Below are positions 33,435 to 41,325 of a stretch of DNA of 48,266 nucleotides, in pieces (positions within the stretch are counted from its first letter, which is position 1; every line of letters starts with the position of its first letter). Under the pieces are notes generated by a model. It ran no database searches, was not told the DNA's origin, and was given only the letters and a program-made list of their open reading frames with translations. Source of the stretch: Streptomyces sp. CB00316 (GTDB taxonomy: Bacteria; Actinomycetota; Actinomycetes; Streptomycetales; Streptomycetaceae). The stretch is taken from assembly GCF_001905595.1 (NCBI RefSeq), contig NZ_LIXI01000019.1, positions 1 through 48,266 of the forward strand, in the 5' to 3' direction. A program made the position numbers and the translations under genes.

Positions 33435-33470
33435 TCACTGCGGACCGGCGCGCCTGCTGCCAATAATCAT
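33435..33470 (-). CDS. candidate cimA leader peptide with tandem Ile codons
   Basis: An 11-residue ORF reading MIIGSRRAGPQ, with codons ATG ATT ATT GGC onward; an in-frame GTG 15 nt upstream would give MSSFVMIIGS... ATT is a very rare Ile codon in streptomycetes, so two in a row just before the hairpins suit an isoleucine-sensing leader of the isoleucine-pathway gene cimA. No clear Shine-Dalgarno sequence; it may be leaderless. Inferred from layout only. Confidence 0.6.
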   Translation of the reverse strand: MIIGSRRAGPQ

Positions 33471-33558
33471 GACGAACGAGGACACGGCAGAAGTCTCGCA
33501 CAGTGACGCGTCCGTGACGCCGGTGTCTCAGGATGCGGTCGTGACGCTGGTCGCATCA

Positions 33559-34173
33559 TCAGGTGATGCCCGGTGTCAGCGTCTCGTCCAGGAACTCCGC
33601 CGCCTGGGTCAGCACCTGCCCCCGGCCCGTCCCCGGGATGCCCACCGTCACATGCACGCTGAACCCGTCCAGCAGCGCCCGCAGCCGGGTCGCGAACCGG
33701 TCGGCGTCCACCGTCCGGAACTCCCCGCGCGAGACGCCCTCGGCGAGCAGCGCCACCAGATCCCGGTGCCAGGCCCCCTCGATGGCGGCCTGCCGGGCGC
33801 GTGCGTCGTCGTCCGCGTTCTGTGAGCGGCCCCATACCTCCAGCCAGAGCGTCCAGTGGGGGTCGCGGTGCCCGGCGGGCAGGTAGAGCCCGATGTACGC
33901 GTCCAGCCGCTCACGGACGGTCCCCGGCTCGGCGAGGAGGGCGCGGCGCTCGGCCCCGAGGCGGTCCTCGCTCCACTCCAGGGTCCGGAGCAGCAGCTCG
34001 TCCTTGGTACGGAAGTAGTAGAGCAGGTGCCCGCTGCTCATCCCCACCTCGCGCCCGAGCCCCGCCATCGTCAGCCCGTCGAGCCCGCGCGCGGCGATGG
34101 TGGCCATGGCGGCGGCCAGGACGTCCTCACGAGGCGGGGCGGCGTGGTGGGTGCGGCGGGGGACGGGGGTCAT
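33559..34173 (-). CDS. TetR family regulator
   Basis: A 204-aa regulator. N-terminal HTH: VLAAAMATIAARGLDGLTMA, GLGREVGMSSGHLLYYFRTK, DELLLRTLEW. The C-terminal helical domain has the TetR_C_6/BetI-like pattern (LDAYIGLYLPAGHRDPHWTL, WLEVWGRSQN). ATG 34173 follows the aguA stop by 44 bp on the same strand, so both are probably one operon under the palindrome at 35271-35287, which suits a TetR dimer. Confidence 0.92.
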   Translation of the reverse strand: MTPVPRRTHHAAPPREDVLAAAMATIAARGLDGLTMAGLGREVGMSSGHLLYYFRTKDELLLRTLEWSEDRLGAERRALLAEPGTVRERLDAYIGLYLPAGHRDPHWTLWLEVWGRSQNADDDARARQAAIEGAWHRDLVALLAEGVSRGEFRTVDADRFATRLRALLDGFSVHVTVGIPGTGRGQVLTQAAEFLDETLTPGIT

Positions 34174-34217
34174 GGGACCGGGCTTTCGGAGTGGGTTCGG
34201 GCCTTCGGCTGCTGGGG

Positions 34218-35249
34218 TCAGATCTTCGGCTGCTGCTGGGTGACGCAGTGGATGCCTCCACCGCCGGCAAAGATCGTACGGGCGTCGACGAGGGTCACCG
34301 TACGGTCCGGGAAGAGGCCCCGGAAGATCGCGGCCGCCTCCTCGTCGCGCGGGTCGTCGAAGGCGCAGAGGACCACGCCGCCGTTGCAGAGGTAGTGGTT
34401 GATGTAGGAGTGGTCGACCCACTCCCCGTCCTCGTCGCGCAGCACGGTGGGCGCGGGCACCTCGATGACCTCCAGAGGGCGCCCCTGGGCGTCCGTGGCG
34501 GCCCGCAGGACGGCCAGCAGCTCGCGGGTGACCTCGTGGTCGGGGTGGGCCGGGTCGGGCTGGACGTGGGCGACGACGGTGCCCGGGCGGACGAAGGCGG
34601 CGACGATGTCGACATGGCCGAGCGTGCCGTACGTCCCGTAGTCGCCGGTCAGCCCGCGCGGCAGCCAGATGGCCTTCTCGGTGCCGATGCGGGCGTGGAT
34701 CTCCGTCTCGACCTGCTCCCTGCTCCAGCCGGGGTTGCGCTCCTTGCCGAGCTGGACGGTCTCGGTGAGCAGGACGGTGCCCTCGCCGTCGACGTGGAGG
34801 GCGCCGCCCTCGTTGACGAGCGGGGAGCTGTGCGCCGGGGCCCCGGTCAGCTCGGCGACGGCCCGGGCGATGTGCTGGTCGCTCTCCCAGCGGGCCCAGC
34901 CCTGGGCGCCCCAGCCGTTGAACGTCCAGTCGACGGCGGCGAGCGTGCGGCCGTCGGTGACGAAGGTGGGCCCGATGTCCCGCATCCAGGCGTCGTCGAG
35001 CGGCCGGACGACCAGCTCCACATCGGGCCCGAGGAGGGCTGCGGCCCCCTCCTCCTGCCCCGGCCCGACGACCATCGTGACCGGCTCGAACCGCCGTACC
35101 GCCCGGGCGACGGCGGCCCAGGCGCGGCGGGCCTCCTCCAGCTCGGCGGCGGAGGCGAAGGTGGGATTGGGCCCGGGCCACGCCATCCAGGTGCGCTCGT
35201 GGGGGGCCCACTCGGGGGGCATGCGGAAGGGGGCGGAGGTGGCGGGCAT
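34218..35249 (-). CDS. aguA: agmatine deiminase
   Basis: A 343-aa peptidyl-arginine deiminase superfamily enzyme converting agmatine to N-carbamoylputrescine and ammonia. Key parts: FRMPPEWAPHERTWMAWPGP, WMRDIGPTFV, LVNEGGALHVDGEGTVLLTE, GHVDIVAAFV and the catalytic C335 in GGGGIHCVTQQQP. Start ATG 35249, right after the TetR-type palindrome. It is followed by the TetR gene. A gene for N-carbamoylputrescine hydrolase is not adjacent. Confidence 0.94.
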   Translation of the reverse strand: MPATSAPFRMPPEWAPHERTWMAWPGPNPTFASAAELEEARRAWAAVARAVRRFEPVTMVVGPGQEEGAAALLGPDVELVVRPLDDAWMRDIGPTFVTDGRTLAAVDWTFNGWGAQGWARWESDQHIARAVAELTGAPAHSSPLVNEGGALHVDGEGTVLLTETVQLGKERNPGWSREQVETEIHARIGTEKAIWLPRGLTGDYGTYGTLGHVDIVAAFVRPGTVVAHVQPDPAHPDHEVTRELLAVLRAATDAQGRPLEVIEVPAPTVLRDEDGEWVDHSYINHYLCNGGVVLCAFDDPRDEEAAAIFRGLFPDRTVTLVDARTIFAGGGGIHCVTQQQPKI

Positions 35250-35270
35250 GAGGGCTCCTGGTCGCAGTTT

Positions 35271-35287
35271 TTAGAGTGCCACTCTAA
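35271..35287 (-). promoter_or_regulatory. TetR-type operator upstream of aguA
   Basis: TTAGAGT-gcc-ACTCTAA, a perfect 17-bp inverted repeat 21 bp before the aguA start; AGAGTG..CACTCT sites are typical of BetI-like TetR regulators. Confidence 0.8.
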
Positions 35288-35359
35288 CCATGCTGTTGGG
35301 CTGGATGTAATCCCCGTACGGACTTCTTGGAGCGGCGCTCTATTCGCCGGTACGGAAAA

Positions 35360-35390
35360 GGCCGCACCGGCGAGGAGCCTTGGTGCGGCC
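35360..35390 (-). terminator. terminator after ilvE
   Basis: A 9-bp stem (35360-35368 with 35382-35390) with a 13-nt loop that can pair further, 21 bp past the ilvE stop. Confidence 0.75.
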
Positions 35391-35410
35391 TGGTCCTGGG
35401 GCGGGAAGCC

Positions 35411-36514
35411 CTAGCCGAGCGGGTGCATCCAGCCGTGGGTGTCCTCGGCGATGCCGCGCTGGATGTCCAGCAGGCGGTCGCGCAGCTTCATGGTGACCTC
35501 GCCGGGGGTGCCGTCGCCCTGGGTCCACTCGCCGTTCGCGGTCTTCACGTTGCCGACGGGGGTGATCACGGCTGCGGTGCCGCAGGCGAAGACCTCGGTG
35601 AGCGTGCCCTTCGCGGTGTCGTCGCGCCACTGGTCGACGGAGACGCGGCCCTCCTCGGAGCCGTAACCGAGGTCGCGGGCGACCTTGAGGAGGGAGTCGC
35701 GGGTGACGCCGGCCAGGAGGGAGCCGGTGAGGGAGGGCGTGATGATCTTCCGGGAGCCGTCCTCCTGCTCGTACACGAAGTACAGGTTCATACCGCCGAG
35801 CTCCTCGACCCACTTGTGCTCGACGGCGTCGAGGTAGGCGACCTGGGCGCAGCCGTGTGCGGCGGCCTCGGCCTGGGCGAGGAGGGAGGCGGCATAGTTG
35901 CCGCCGGTCTTGGCGTCGCCCACGCCGCCGGGGACGGCGCGGACGCGGTTCTCCGAGAGCCAGATGGAGACCGGCTTCACGCCGCCGGGGAAGTAGGCGC
36001 CGGCGGGCGAGGCGATGACCAGGAAGAGGTACTCGTTGGCCGGCTTCACGCCGAGGCCGACCTCGGTGGCGATCATGAACGGGCGCAGGTACAGCGATTC
36101 CTCGCCACCGTGCGCCGGGACCCACGCCTTGTCCTGCTGGACCAGCGCGTCACACGCCTCGATGAACGTCTCGACGGGCAGCTCGGGCATGGCGAGGCGG
36201 GCAGCCGAGCGCTGGAAGCGGCGGGCGTTGGCGTCGGGGCGGAACGAGGCGACCGAGCCGTCCGGCTGGCGGTAGGCCTTGAGCCCCTCGAAGATCTCCT
36301 GCGCGTAGTGCAGGGTCATGTTGGCCGGGTCCAGCGACAGCGGGCCGTAGGGGACCAGCTCCGCGTCGTGCCAGCCGCGGCCCTCGGTCCAGCGGATCGT
36401 CACCATGTGATCGGTGAAGTGCCGGCCGAATCCGGGGTTGGCCAGGATCGCCTCGCGCTCCGCGTCGGACAGCGGGTTCGAGGAGGGCTTGAGCTCGATC
36501 GTGGGCGTCGTCAT
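35411..36514 (-). CDS. ilvE: branched-chain amino acid aminotransferase
   Basis: A 367-aa PLP-dependent fold-type IV transaminase making Leu, Ile and Val from their 2-oxo acids. It has MTLHYAQEIFEGLKAYRQPD, the Schiff-base lysine K202 in GDAKTGGNYAASLLAQ, and LTEVFACGTAAVITPVGNVK near the end (PLP phosphate site). The length equals that of other actinobacterial IlvE proteins. Start ATG 36514; the longer ATG 36562 does not match the family. A GATAAT -10 lies 123 bp upstream. Confidence 0.95.
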   Translation of the reverse strand: MTTPTIELKPSSNPLSDAEREAILANPGFGRHFTDHMVTIRWTEGRGWHDAELVPYGPLSLDPANMTLHYAQEIFEGLKAYRQPDGSVASFRPDANARRFQRSAARLAMPELPVETFIEACDALVQQDKAWVPAHGGEESLYLRPFMIATEVGLGVKPANEYLFLVIASPAGAYFPGGVKPVSIWLSENRVRAVPGGVGDAKTGGNYAASLLAQAEAAAHGCAQVAYLDAVEHKWVEELGGMNLYFVYEQEDGSRKIITPSLTGSLLAGVTRDSLLKVARDLGYGSEEGRVSVDQWRDDTAKGTLTEVFACGTAAVITPVGNVKTANGEWTQGDGTPGEVTMKLRDRLLDIQRGIAEDTHGWMHPLG

Positions 36515-36636
36515 GAGTGCGTGTCCTTCACCGGTCTTGTGTGTGATGGACCGCGCCCACACCCGTTCATGACCGACGATTTCCGGTCAGGTCCTAGGAC
36601 GTCCGAGCTTCACCGCGAGCCACGGCCCCGCGTTCG

Positions 36637-36665
36637 ATTATCTCTTGCGGGGGGCCGTGCACGAA
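36637..36665 (-). promoter_or_regulatory. candidate ilvE promoter
   Basis: Minus strand: GATAAT (36637-36642) with TTCGTG 17 bp upstream (36660-36665). The -10 is good, the -35 poor. A stem (36621-36629 with 36651-36659) spans the region. Confidence 0.35.
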
Positions 36666-36718
36666 ATGGTGGGAATGCGGTCCAGGGGTCGATGGTGGCA
36701 CCCGGGGGCCGCACAGGT

Positions 36719-36753
36719 GAAGCCGCCGGGCGCTGATGCCACCCGGCGGCTTC
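36719..36753 (-). terminator. terminator after leuB
   Basis: A 12-bp stem (36719-36730 with 36742-36753) with an 11-nt loop, 18 bp beyond the leuB stop. Confidence 0.8.
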
Positions 36754-36770
36754 GAAGTGGAGTCGTCGGG

Positions 36771-37814
36771 TCAGCTCGCTACGCGTACCGCGAGCGCGTC
36801 ACCGATCTCGTCGGTCGTGCGCGTGGTGGACCCACCACGCTCCGCGAGGTCGGCGGAGACGGCGTCCTCGATGCGCACGGCCTCGGCCTCGTGACCGAGG
36901 TGGCGCAGCAGGAGGGCGACGGAGAGGACCGTGGCGGTCGGGTCGGCCTTGCCCTGCCCCGCGATGTCGGGGGCGGAGCCGTGGACCGGCTCGAACATCG
37001 ACGGGAACGCGCCCGTCGGGTTGATGTTGCCGGAGGCGGCCAGGCCGATACCGCCGGTCACGGCGGCGGCGAGGTCGGTGAGGATGTCGCCGAAGAGGTT
37101 GTCGGTGACGATGACGTCGAAGCGCTCCGGCTGGGTGACGAAGAAGATCGTCGCGGCGTCGACGTGCAGGTAGTCGGTGCCGACCTGCGGGTATTCGGCG
37201 GCGACCCGGTCGAAGGTGCTCTTCCACAGGTGGCCGGCGTAGACGAGCACGTTGTTCTTGTGGACCAGCGTCAGCTTCTTGCGCGGGCGGGCCGCCGCCC
37301 GCTCGAAGGCGTCCCGGACCACGCGCTCGACGCCGTACGCCGTGTTGACGCTGACCTCGGTGGCGACCTCGGCACGGGTACCGGTGCGCAGCGAGCCGCC
37401 GTTGCCCGTGTACGGGCCCTCGGTGCCCTCGCGGACGACGACGAAGTCGATGTCGGGGCGGCCGGCGAGCGGGGTCGCGGTGTTCGGGAAGAGCTTGGAG
37501 GGGCGCAGGTTGATGAAGTGGTCGAAGGCGAAACGCAGCTTCAGCAGCAGCCCGCGCTCCAGGACGCCCGACGGCACGGAGGGGTCGCCGATCGCGCCGA
37601 GGAGGATGGCGTCGTGGTTCTTGAGCGCCTCCAGCTCCGCGTCCGGGAGGGTGTCGCCGGTGCGGTGCCAGCGCTGGGCGCCAAGGTCGTACTCCTTGGT
37701 CTCCAGCTTCACATCCCGCGGGAGGACAGCGTTGAGGACTTTGAGGCCCTGGGCCACGACTTCCTGGCCGATTCCGTCACCGGGGATCACTGCGAGATCG
37801 ATGCTGCGAGACAT
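36771..37814 (-). CDS. leuB: 3-isopropylmalate dehydrogenase
   Basis: A 347-aa NAD-dependent oxidative decarboxylase of leucine synthesis; it can also act on citramalate-derived methylmalate in the CimA route. Motifs: LAVIPGDGIGQEVVAQGLKV, FAFDHFINLRPSKLFP, FVVVREGTEGPYTGNGG, LVHKNNVLVYAGHLWKSTFD, VDAATIFFV and DNLFGDILTDLAAAVTGGIG, then FEPVHGSAPDIAGQGKADPT. It is the short actinobacterial form. Start ATG 37814. With cimA and ilvE nearby it forms a branched-chain amino acid neighbourhood, not one operon. Confidence 0.96.
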   Translation of the reverse strand: MSRSIDLAVIPGDGIGQEVVAQGLKVLNAVLPRDVKLETKEYDLGAQRWHRTGDTLPDAELEALKNHDAILLGAIGDPSVPSGVLERGLLLKLRFAFDHFINLRPSKLFPNTATPLAGRPDIDFVVVREGTEGPYTGNGGSLRTGTRAEVATEVSVNTAYGVERVVRDAFERAAARPRKKLTLVHKNNVLVYAGHLWKSTFDRVAAEYPQVGTDYLHVDAATIFFVTQPERFDVIVTDNLFGDILTDLAAAVTGGIGLAASGNINPTGAFPSMFEPVHGSAPDIAGQGKADPTATVLSVALLLRHLGHEAEAVRIEDAVSADLAERGGSTTRTTDEIGDALAVRVAS

Positions 37815-37982
37815 GCGGGGAGCCTAACGGTGCGTCCCACCCCATGACATCCGACGTCCACCATGCGGACGAGTGCAAGGGTGTTCGGGGCGTGCGGACT
37901 GCTGGGGGCGTGCGGACCGCACGGGGTGGGGGCGAGCGGCGAGTGGTGCGAGCGGGCGGGCCTCCGCGGCCGCCGCGGCGGC

Positions 37983-38111
37983 TCAGTGGCCGGTCGCGCC
38001 GCCGTTGTCCCGGCGGTCGAGGGCGCGCTGCAGGGCGGCGGCGGCGTTCTTGCGCTCGGCCTCCGCCTGGCGGGAGGAGTGACGGACGCGGCGGGTGGTG
38101 GTGTTGGCCAT
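37983..38111 (-). CDS. small basic conserved-looking protein
   Basis: A 42-aa highly charged peptide: MANTTTRRVRHSSRQAEAER, then KNAAAALQRALDRRDNGG and ATGH. A helix with alternating Arg/Glu/Ala and no hydrophobic core suggests nucleic-acid or ribosome contact, or a coiled coil. ATG 38111 has AAGGAG about 10 nt upstream. No known function. Too short for many gene callers. Confidence 0.65.
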   Translation of the reverse strand: MANTTTRRVRHSSRQAEAERKNAAAALQRALDRRDNGGATGH

Positions 38112-38276
38112 GATGGATCGACTCCTTGAGATCGCATGGATGCCGGGGGCAGGCCGCACATCGCGGTGCGGCGCCGAGGCCGGGCCGGGATCGGATTTCG
38201 AGGTGCCGGAAGGAGCGGGGAGCGTACGCCGCAGGGGGTGACCTGCTTCGGGGCGTGCGCCCGCAACCGCCACAGA

Positions 38277-38290
38277 CGCTCGATCGAGCG
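38277..38290. promoter_or_regulatory. 14-bp perfect palindrome upstream of the small basic protein gene
   Basis: CGCTCGATCGAGCG, 166 bp before the small gene. The flank 38291-38380 is A+T-richer than average and may hold its promoter; the rest of 38112-38389 shows no gene. Confidence 0.4.
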
Positions 38291-38389
38291 ATTCGTTCGG
38301 CTCCTACAAAGCTAGGACAGTCGGGCCGCTCTGTCTCTACAGTTAGTCGGACTTCCTACTATCTGAGACGGCCGCCTCCCGCGCCCGCC

Positions 38390-38941
38390 CTACAGCAGGT
38401 CGCCGTCGCGCCAGTCGAAGACGAGCGGGTGACCGGCGGCGGGCAGCGTGCGGCCGGCGGCCGGGCGGACGTACGTACCGCCCTCCTCCTGGGGCAGTGC
38501 CACGGTCCCGTGCGGGCCGAGGGCGGCGAGGCTCCCCGGCCACACCTGCCAGCCGCGGGCCGCGTAGAGCGCGGCGCCGGCGTCGGAGGCGGAGAGGGCG
38601 CCGAACTCGTACGCCCCGTCGACGACCCGCTCCAGCGCGGCCATCACCCGGTGGCCGAGCCCCTGGCGGCGGCGGCCGGGACGGACGGCGACGGCTTCGA
38701 CGTATCCGGCGCGCAGCGGGCGGCCGTCGTGGAGCACCCGGCGCTGGACGATCGAGCCGTGGGCGATGAGGAGTCCGCCGGTGTCGCGCACCAGGGCGTG
38801 CACGCCGCCGAGGCAGTGCTCCCAGTCGTCGTCGCCGAAGTCGCCCTCGAAGGCGGTGTCCAGCAGGGTGCGGATCTCGTCCCGTACAGCCGCGGTCAGC
38901 TCATAGGTGTGGGCGGCGCGCACCGCGGGGAGCTCGGTCAT
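38390..38941 (-). CDS. AAC(2')-like aminoglycoside 2'-N-acetyltransferase
   Basis: A 183-aa GNAT protein with strong resemblance to the mycobacterial AAC(2') enzymes: LLDTAFEGDFGDDDWEHCLG, GVHALVRDTGGLLIAHGSIV, QRRV, LRAGYVEAVAVRPGRRRQGL (acetyl-CoA loop), GAYEFGALSASDAGAALYAA, RGW, then GGTYVRP and the terminal VFDWRDGDLL. The family acetylates the 2'-amino group of gentamicin-type drugs, though natural roles may differ. Start ATG 38941. It stands alone; no other resistance genes are close. Confidence 0.9.
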   Translation of the reverse strand: MTELPAVRAAHTYELTAAVRDEIRTLLDTAFEGDFGDDDWEHCLGGVHALVRDTGGLLIAHGSIVQRRVLHDGRPLRAGYVEAVAVRPGRRRQGLGHRVMAALERVVDGAYEFGALSASDAGAALYAARGWQVWPGSLAALGPHGTVALPQEEGGTYVRPAAGRTLPAAGHPLVFDWRDGDLL

Positions 38942-39080
38942 GTTCCCAGTTTCCCAGGCACCCGCTCCGACCAGGCACGCAGGGGCGACGCGGGCCACGG
39001 CCGAGGCCCGCCCGGACCGGGGTGCGCGGTGGGGTCCGGGCGGGCGTCGGGGTCGTACGCGGTACGGCGGTGGCTGCGGC

Positions 39081-40154
39081 TCAGTACACCGAGACGCCGT
39101 ACGCCGAGAGCGCCTCCACCACCGGCTGGTGGATGGCCGAGCCCGCGGTGCCGGAGCAGCCGGAGCTGCCGGAGTGGATGCCGAGGGCCACGGAACCGGC
39201 GAAGTGGGCGCCGCCGCTGTCGCCTCCGGCGGAGCAGGCGGTGGTGCGGACCATGCCGTAGACGGGCCCGTCACCGTAGTTGACGGTGACGTTGACGGCG
39301 GTGACGGTGCCTGAGGTCACCTTGGTGGTGGAGCCGCTCTTGCGGATCGCCTGGCCGACGACGGCGTTGGCGGCGGAGGCGATGTCCTGGGTGGAGCCGT
39401 TGTAGAGGTCGACCGTTCCGGCGGGCGAGGAGCCGTCGGTGTAGCGGACGATGCCGTAGTCGTTGGTCGGGAAGCTGGTGCCCTCCCGGACGCCGATGAC
39501 CGCACCGCCGGAGCTGGCGGACCAGTTGGCGGAGATGTTGGTGCAGTGCCCGGCGGTCACGAAGTAACGGGCCCCACCCTTGGTGACGTTGAAGGCGGCC
39601 GAGCATCGGCTGCCGCCGCCGTAGATGGCTCCGCCGCCCAGCACCTCGCGGTGGAAGACGCCGGGTACGCGGCTGATGCTCACGGCTCCGCCGAGCCGCT
39701 TCGCGACGGCTTCGAGGCGGGCCATGTCCCGTGCGGAGACGGAGGAGTCGGCCTCGACGGCGACCTGGTTGGTGCGCGGGTCGATGCCCCAGGAGGTACC
39801 GGTGATCTTCGCCTCGGCCTCCAGGGTCTGGATGGCGGCGTCGAGTTGGGCGGCGCTGCGGGTCACCCGGCGCACGGTGGCTCCGGTGGCGCGGGCCTGC
39901 CCCTCGGCCCGGTCGGTGGTGACGGTGACGACCAGGTCGCCGGTCTTCCGGTCCAGGTAGGTTCCAGCGGTGTCGGCGCCCAGCGTGCGCTCGACAGCGG
40001 CGTCGAGTGCGTACGCGGACGCGGAGGGGACCGCCGAGGAGGCAGCGGCGGCGGCGTGGACCTCGGCGGCGGTGGCGGGGGTTGCGCCGAGGCCGAGGGC
40101 GCCGGCGACGAGCAGCAGGGAAAGGCTCAGGCGCGCACGGGAGTCGCGTCTCAT
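39081..40154 (-). CDS. streptogrisin-type secreted serine protease (S1E)
   Basis: A 357-aa preproprotease. Signal peptide (MRRDSRARLSLSLLLVAGAL, cleavage near ATAAEV) and an alpha-lytic-protease-type prodomain (about residues 30-168; SAAQLDAAIQTLEAEAKITG, SWGIDPRTNQVAVEAD). The mature enzyme is about 188 aa from near VLGGGAIYGGGSRCS. Catalytic triad H203 (VTAGHCTN), D232 (TNDYGIV) and S313 (GGDSGG). Disulfide cysteines sit beside the His and before the Ser. Start ATG 40154; GGAG upstream. Extracellular protein degradation. Confidence 0.94.
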   Translation of the reverse strand: MRRDSRARLSLSLLLVAGALGLGATPATAAEVHAAAAASSAVPSASAYALDAAVERTLGADTAGTYLDRKTGDLVVTVTTDRAEGQARATGATVRRVTRSAAQLDAAIQTLEAEAKITGTSWGIDPRTNQVAVEADSSVSARDMARLEAVAKRLGGAVSISRVPGVFHREVLGGGAIYGGGSRCSAAFNVTKGGARYFVTAGHCTNISANWSASSGGAVIGVREGTSFPTNDYGIVRYTDGSSPAGTVDLYNGSTQDIASAANAVVGQAIRKSGSTTKVTSGTVTAVNVTVNYGDGPVYGMVRTTACSAGGDSGGAHFAGSVALGIHSGSSGCSGTAGSAIHQPVVEALSAYGVSVY

Positions 40155-41139
40155 GGAGGGCTCCTTCTCGGGTGACGTGTGGGGACGTACCGAGAAGGAA
40201 TTTGACATGCTCATTACTTCATCACAAGACCGCGCTCCTCTGCCGGCCGCCGACCCGCCTTTTCACCCCCGCACTCGGCAACGGCCCGCAGTTCGGACTC
40301 ACGGTCGCGGCACGGGCCCGTCGCCATCGGGCAGCACCGGGCCGAGTTCGCCCCCCGCCCCGCGCGCATCCCTTCCCGCTCGGCGCGGGAGCCGCGCCGG
40401 GAACGGCCGCACACCCAGGCCCCACGAGCCCCCAGGGGCGCGGGAGCCGACGGCGGGAGACGGCCGGGCGGCCCACCGCTCCGGGAGCTTCGCGTTATTC
40501 CTCGCACCCGGCACCGTCAAGGGCTCGAGGAAAGGCGTGACGGAGGCGCGCGGAGCCCTTCTACTCGTGGGTAATTGAGCGTTCACCGAAGAATTTGTGT
40601 GTCGCGAGGCTGAACGCGACATTACCGGCAGGGGCTGGAAAGTCGGAAAGAGTTGAGGATTAATCATATTTGCTAAAGCTATCGCAATGGCGAAGGGCGG
40701 GTGCACGCGTATGGAGACGCTGTGCAGTGCCGCCGCGGTTGCACTTCGCTCAGATCGGATGGCGCGACGCGCGAGGAAAGGCCCACCGTCCGCCGAGGGG
40801 GCCGTTGCGACCCCCCGGCACGGGCGGACCAGGCCGACCTGCCGCGCCTCGACCCCCAGCGCCACCTTCAGGCAAGCAACCCCCTTTCCAGTAGGCCGAT
40901 TCGCCCACGAGAGGAGGGCGGGTCGCGCCGTGGCGCAGATGTGACCTATGGCCACTACGAGACAGGGGAGGCCACGAAGGGTGACCGCTCGCTTACGCTC
41001 TACACCGAAAGCGGAATGTGAGTGCAGTGGATAGCAGGATCGGAGGCGACTGGATGGCATCTTCCTGCCGAAGGGGCGAACTGTGCCGGATCGGCGGGCA
41101 CGTCGTGAAAGCGGGAGGTCCACATGTAACCAGCCACCG
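40155..41139. other. long intergenic region of reduced G+C content, no gene seen
   Basis: Between the protease start and the regulator promoter I find no frame with natural sequence. 40565-40700 and 40960-41130 are clearly A+T-richer than the neighbours, with patches such as GATTAATC and TTGCTAAAGC near 40660. Part must hold the protease promoter (40160-40230). It marks the edge of the putative metabolite cluster and could hide small RNAs. Confidence 0.5.
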
Positions 41140-41168
41140 TTGACTGGTTCGCGCACGCGATCTACTGT
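41140..41168 (+). promoter_or_regulatory. promoter of the first LuxR-type regulator
   Basis: TTGACT (41140-41145), 17-bp spacer, TACTGT (41163-41168): a strong vegetative-type promoter; start expected near 41175, 5' UTR about 150 nt. Confidence 0.7.
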
Positions 41169-41325
41169 CTGGGCGAGTCGAGTTGTGCGGTGGCGTATGA
41201 GTTCCCAAGGATCCGGATACTGTTTTCGGTCAATCTCGTCTGGCAGGCGGGCCTCCTGAAGGAATTCCATTCAGTCGCTGCCATTGGGTTCCGGGCTGCG
41301 GTACGAAACATTGATGGGGAACGGA

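Noticed and set aside
33220..33501. N-terminal extension of cimA by 94 codons in the same frame.
   Set aside because: It would include the T-tract terminator and its hairpin, and family members start at the FDTTLRDGAQ region shortly after ATG 33219.
36591..36600. GTCCTAGGAC palindrome in the ilvE leader.
   Set aside because: Ten bases of dyad are expected by chance here and there; no neighbouring regulator or repeat supports it.
40299..41270. A 323-codon minus-strand frame in the low-G+C strip.
   Set aside because: Mixed composition with no third-base bias, no ribosome site, and it contains the promoter of the regulator on the other strand.
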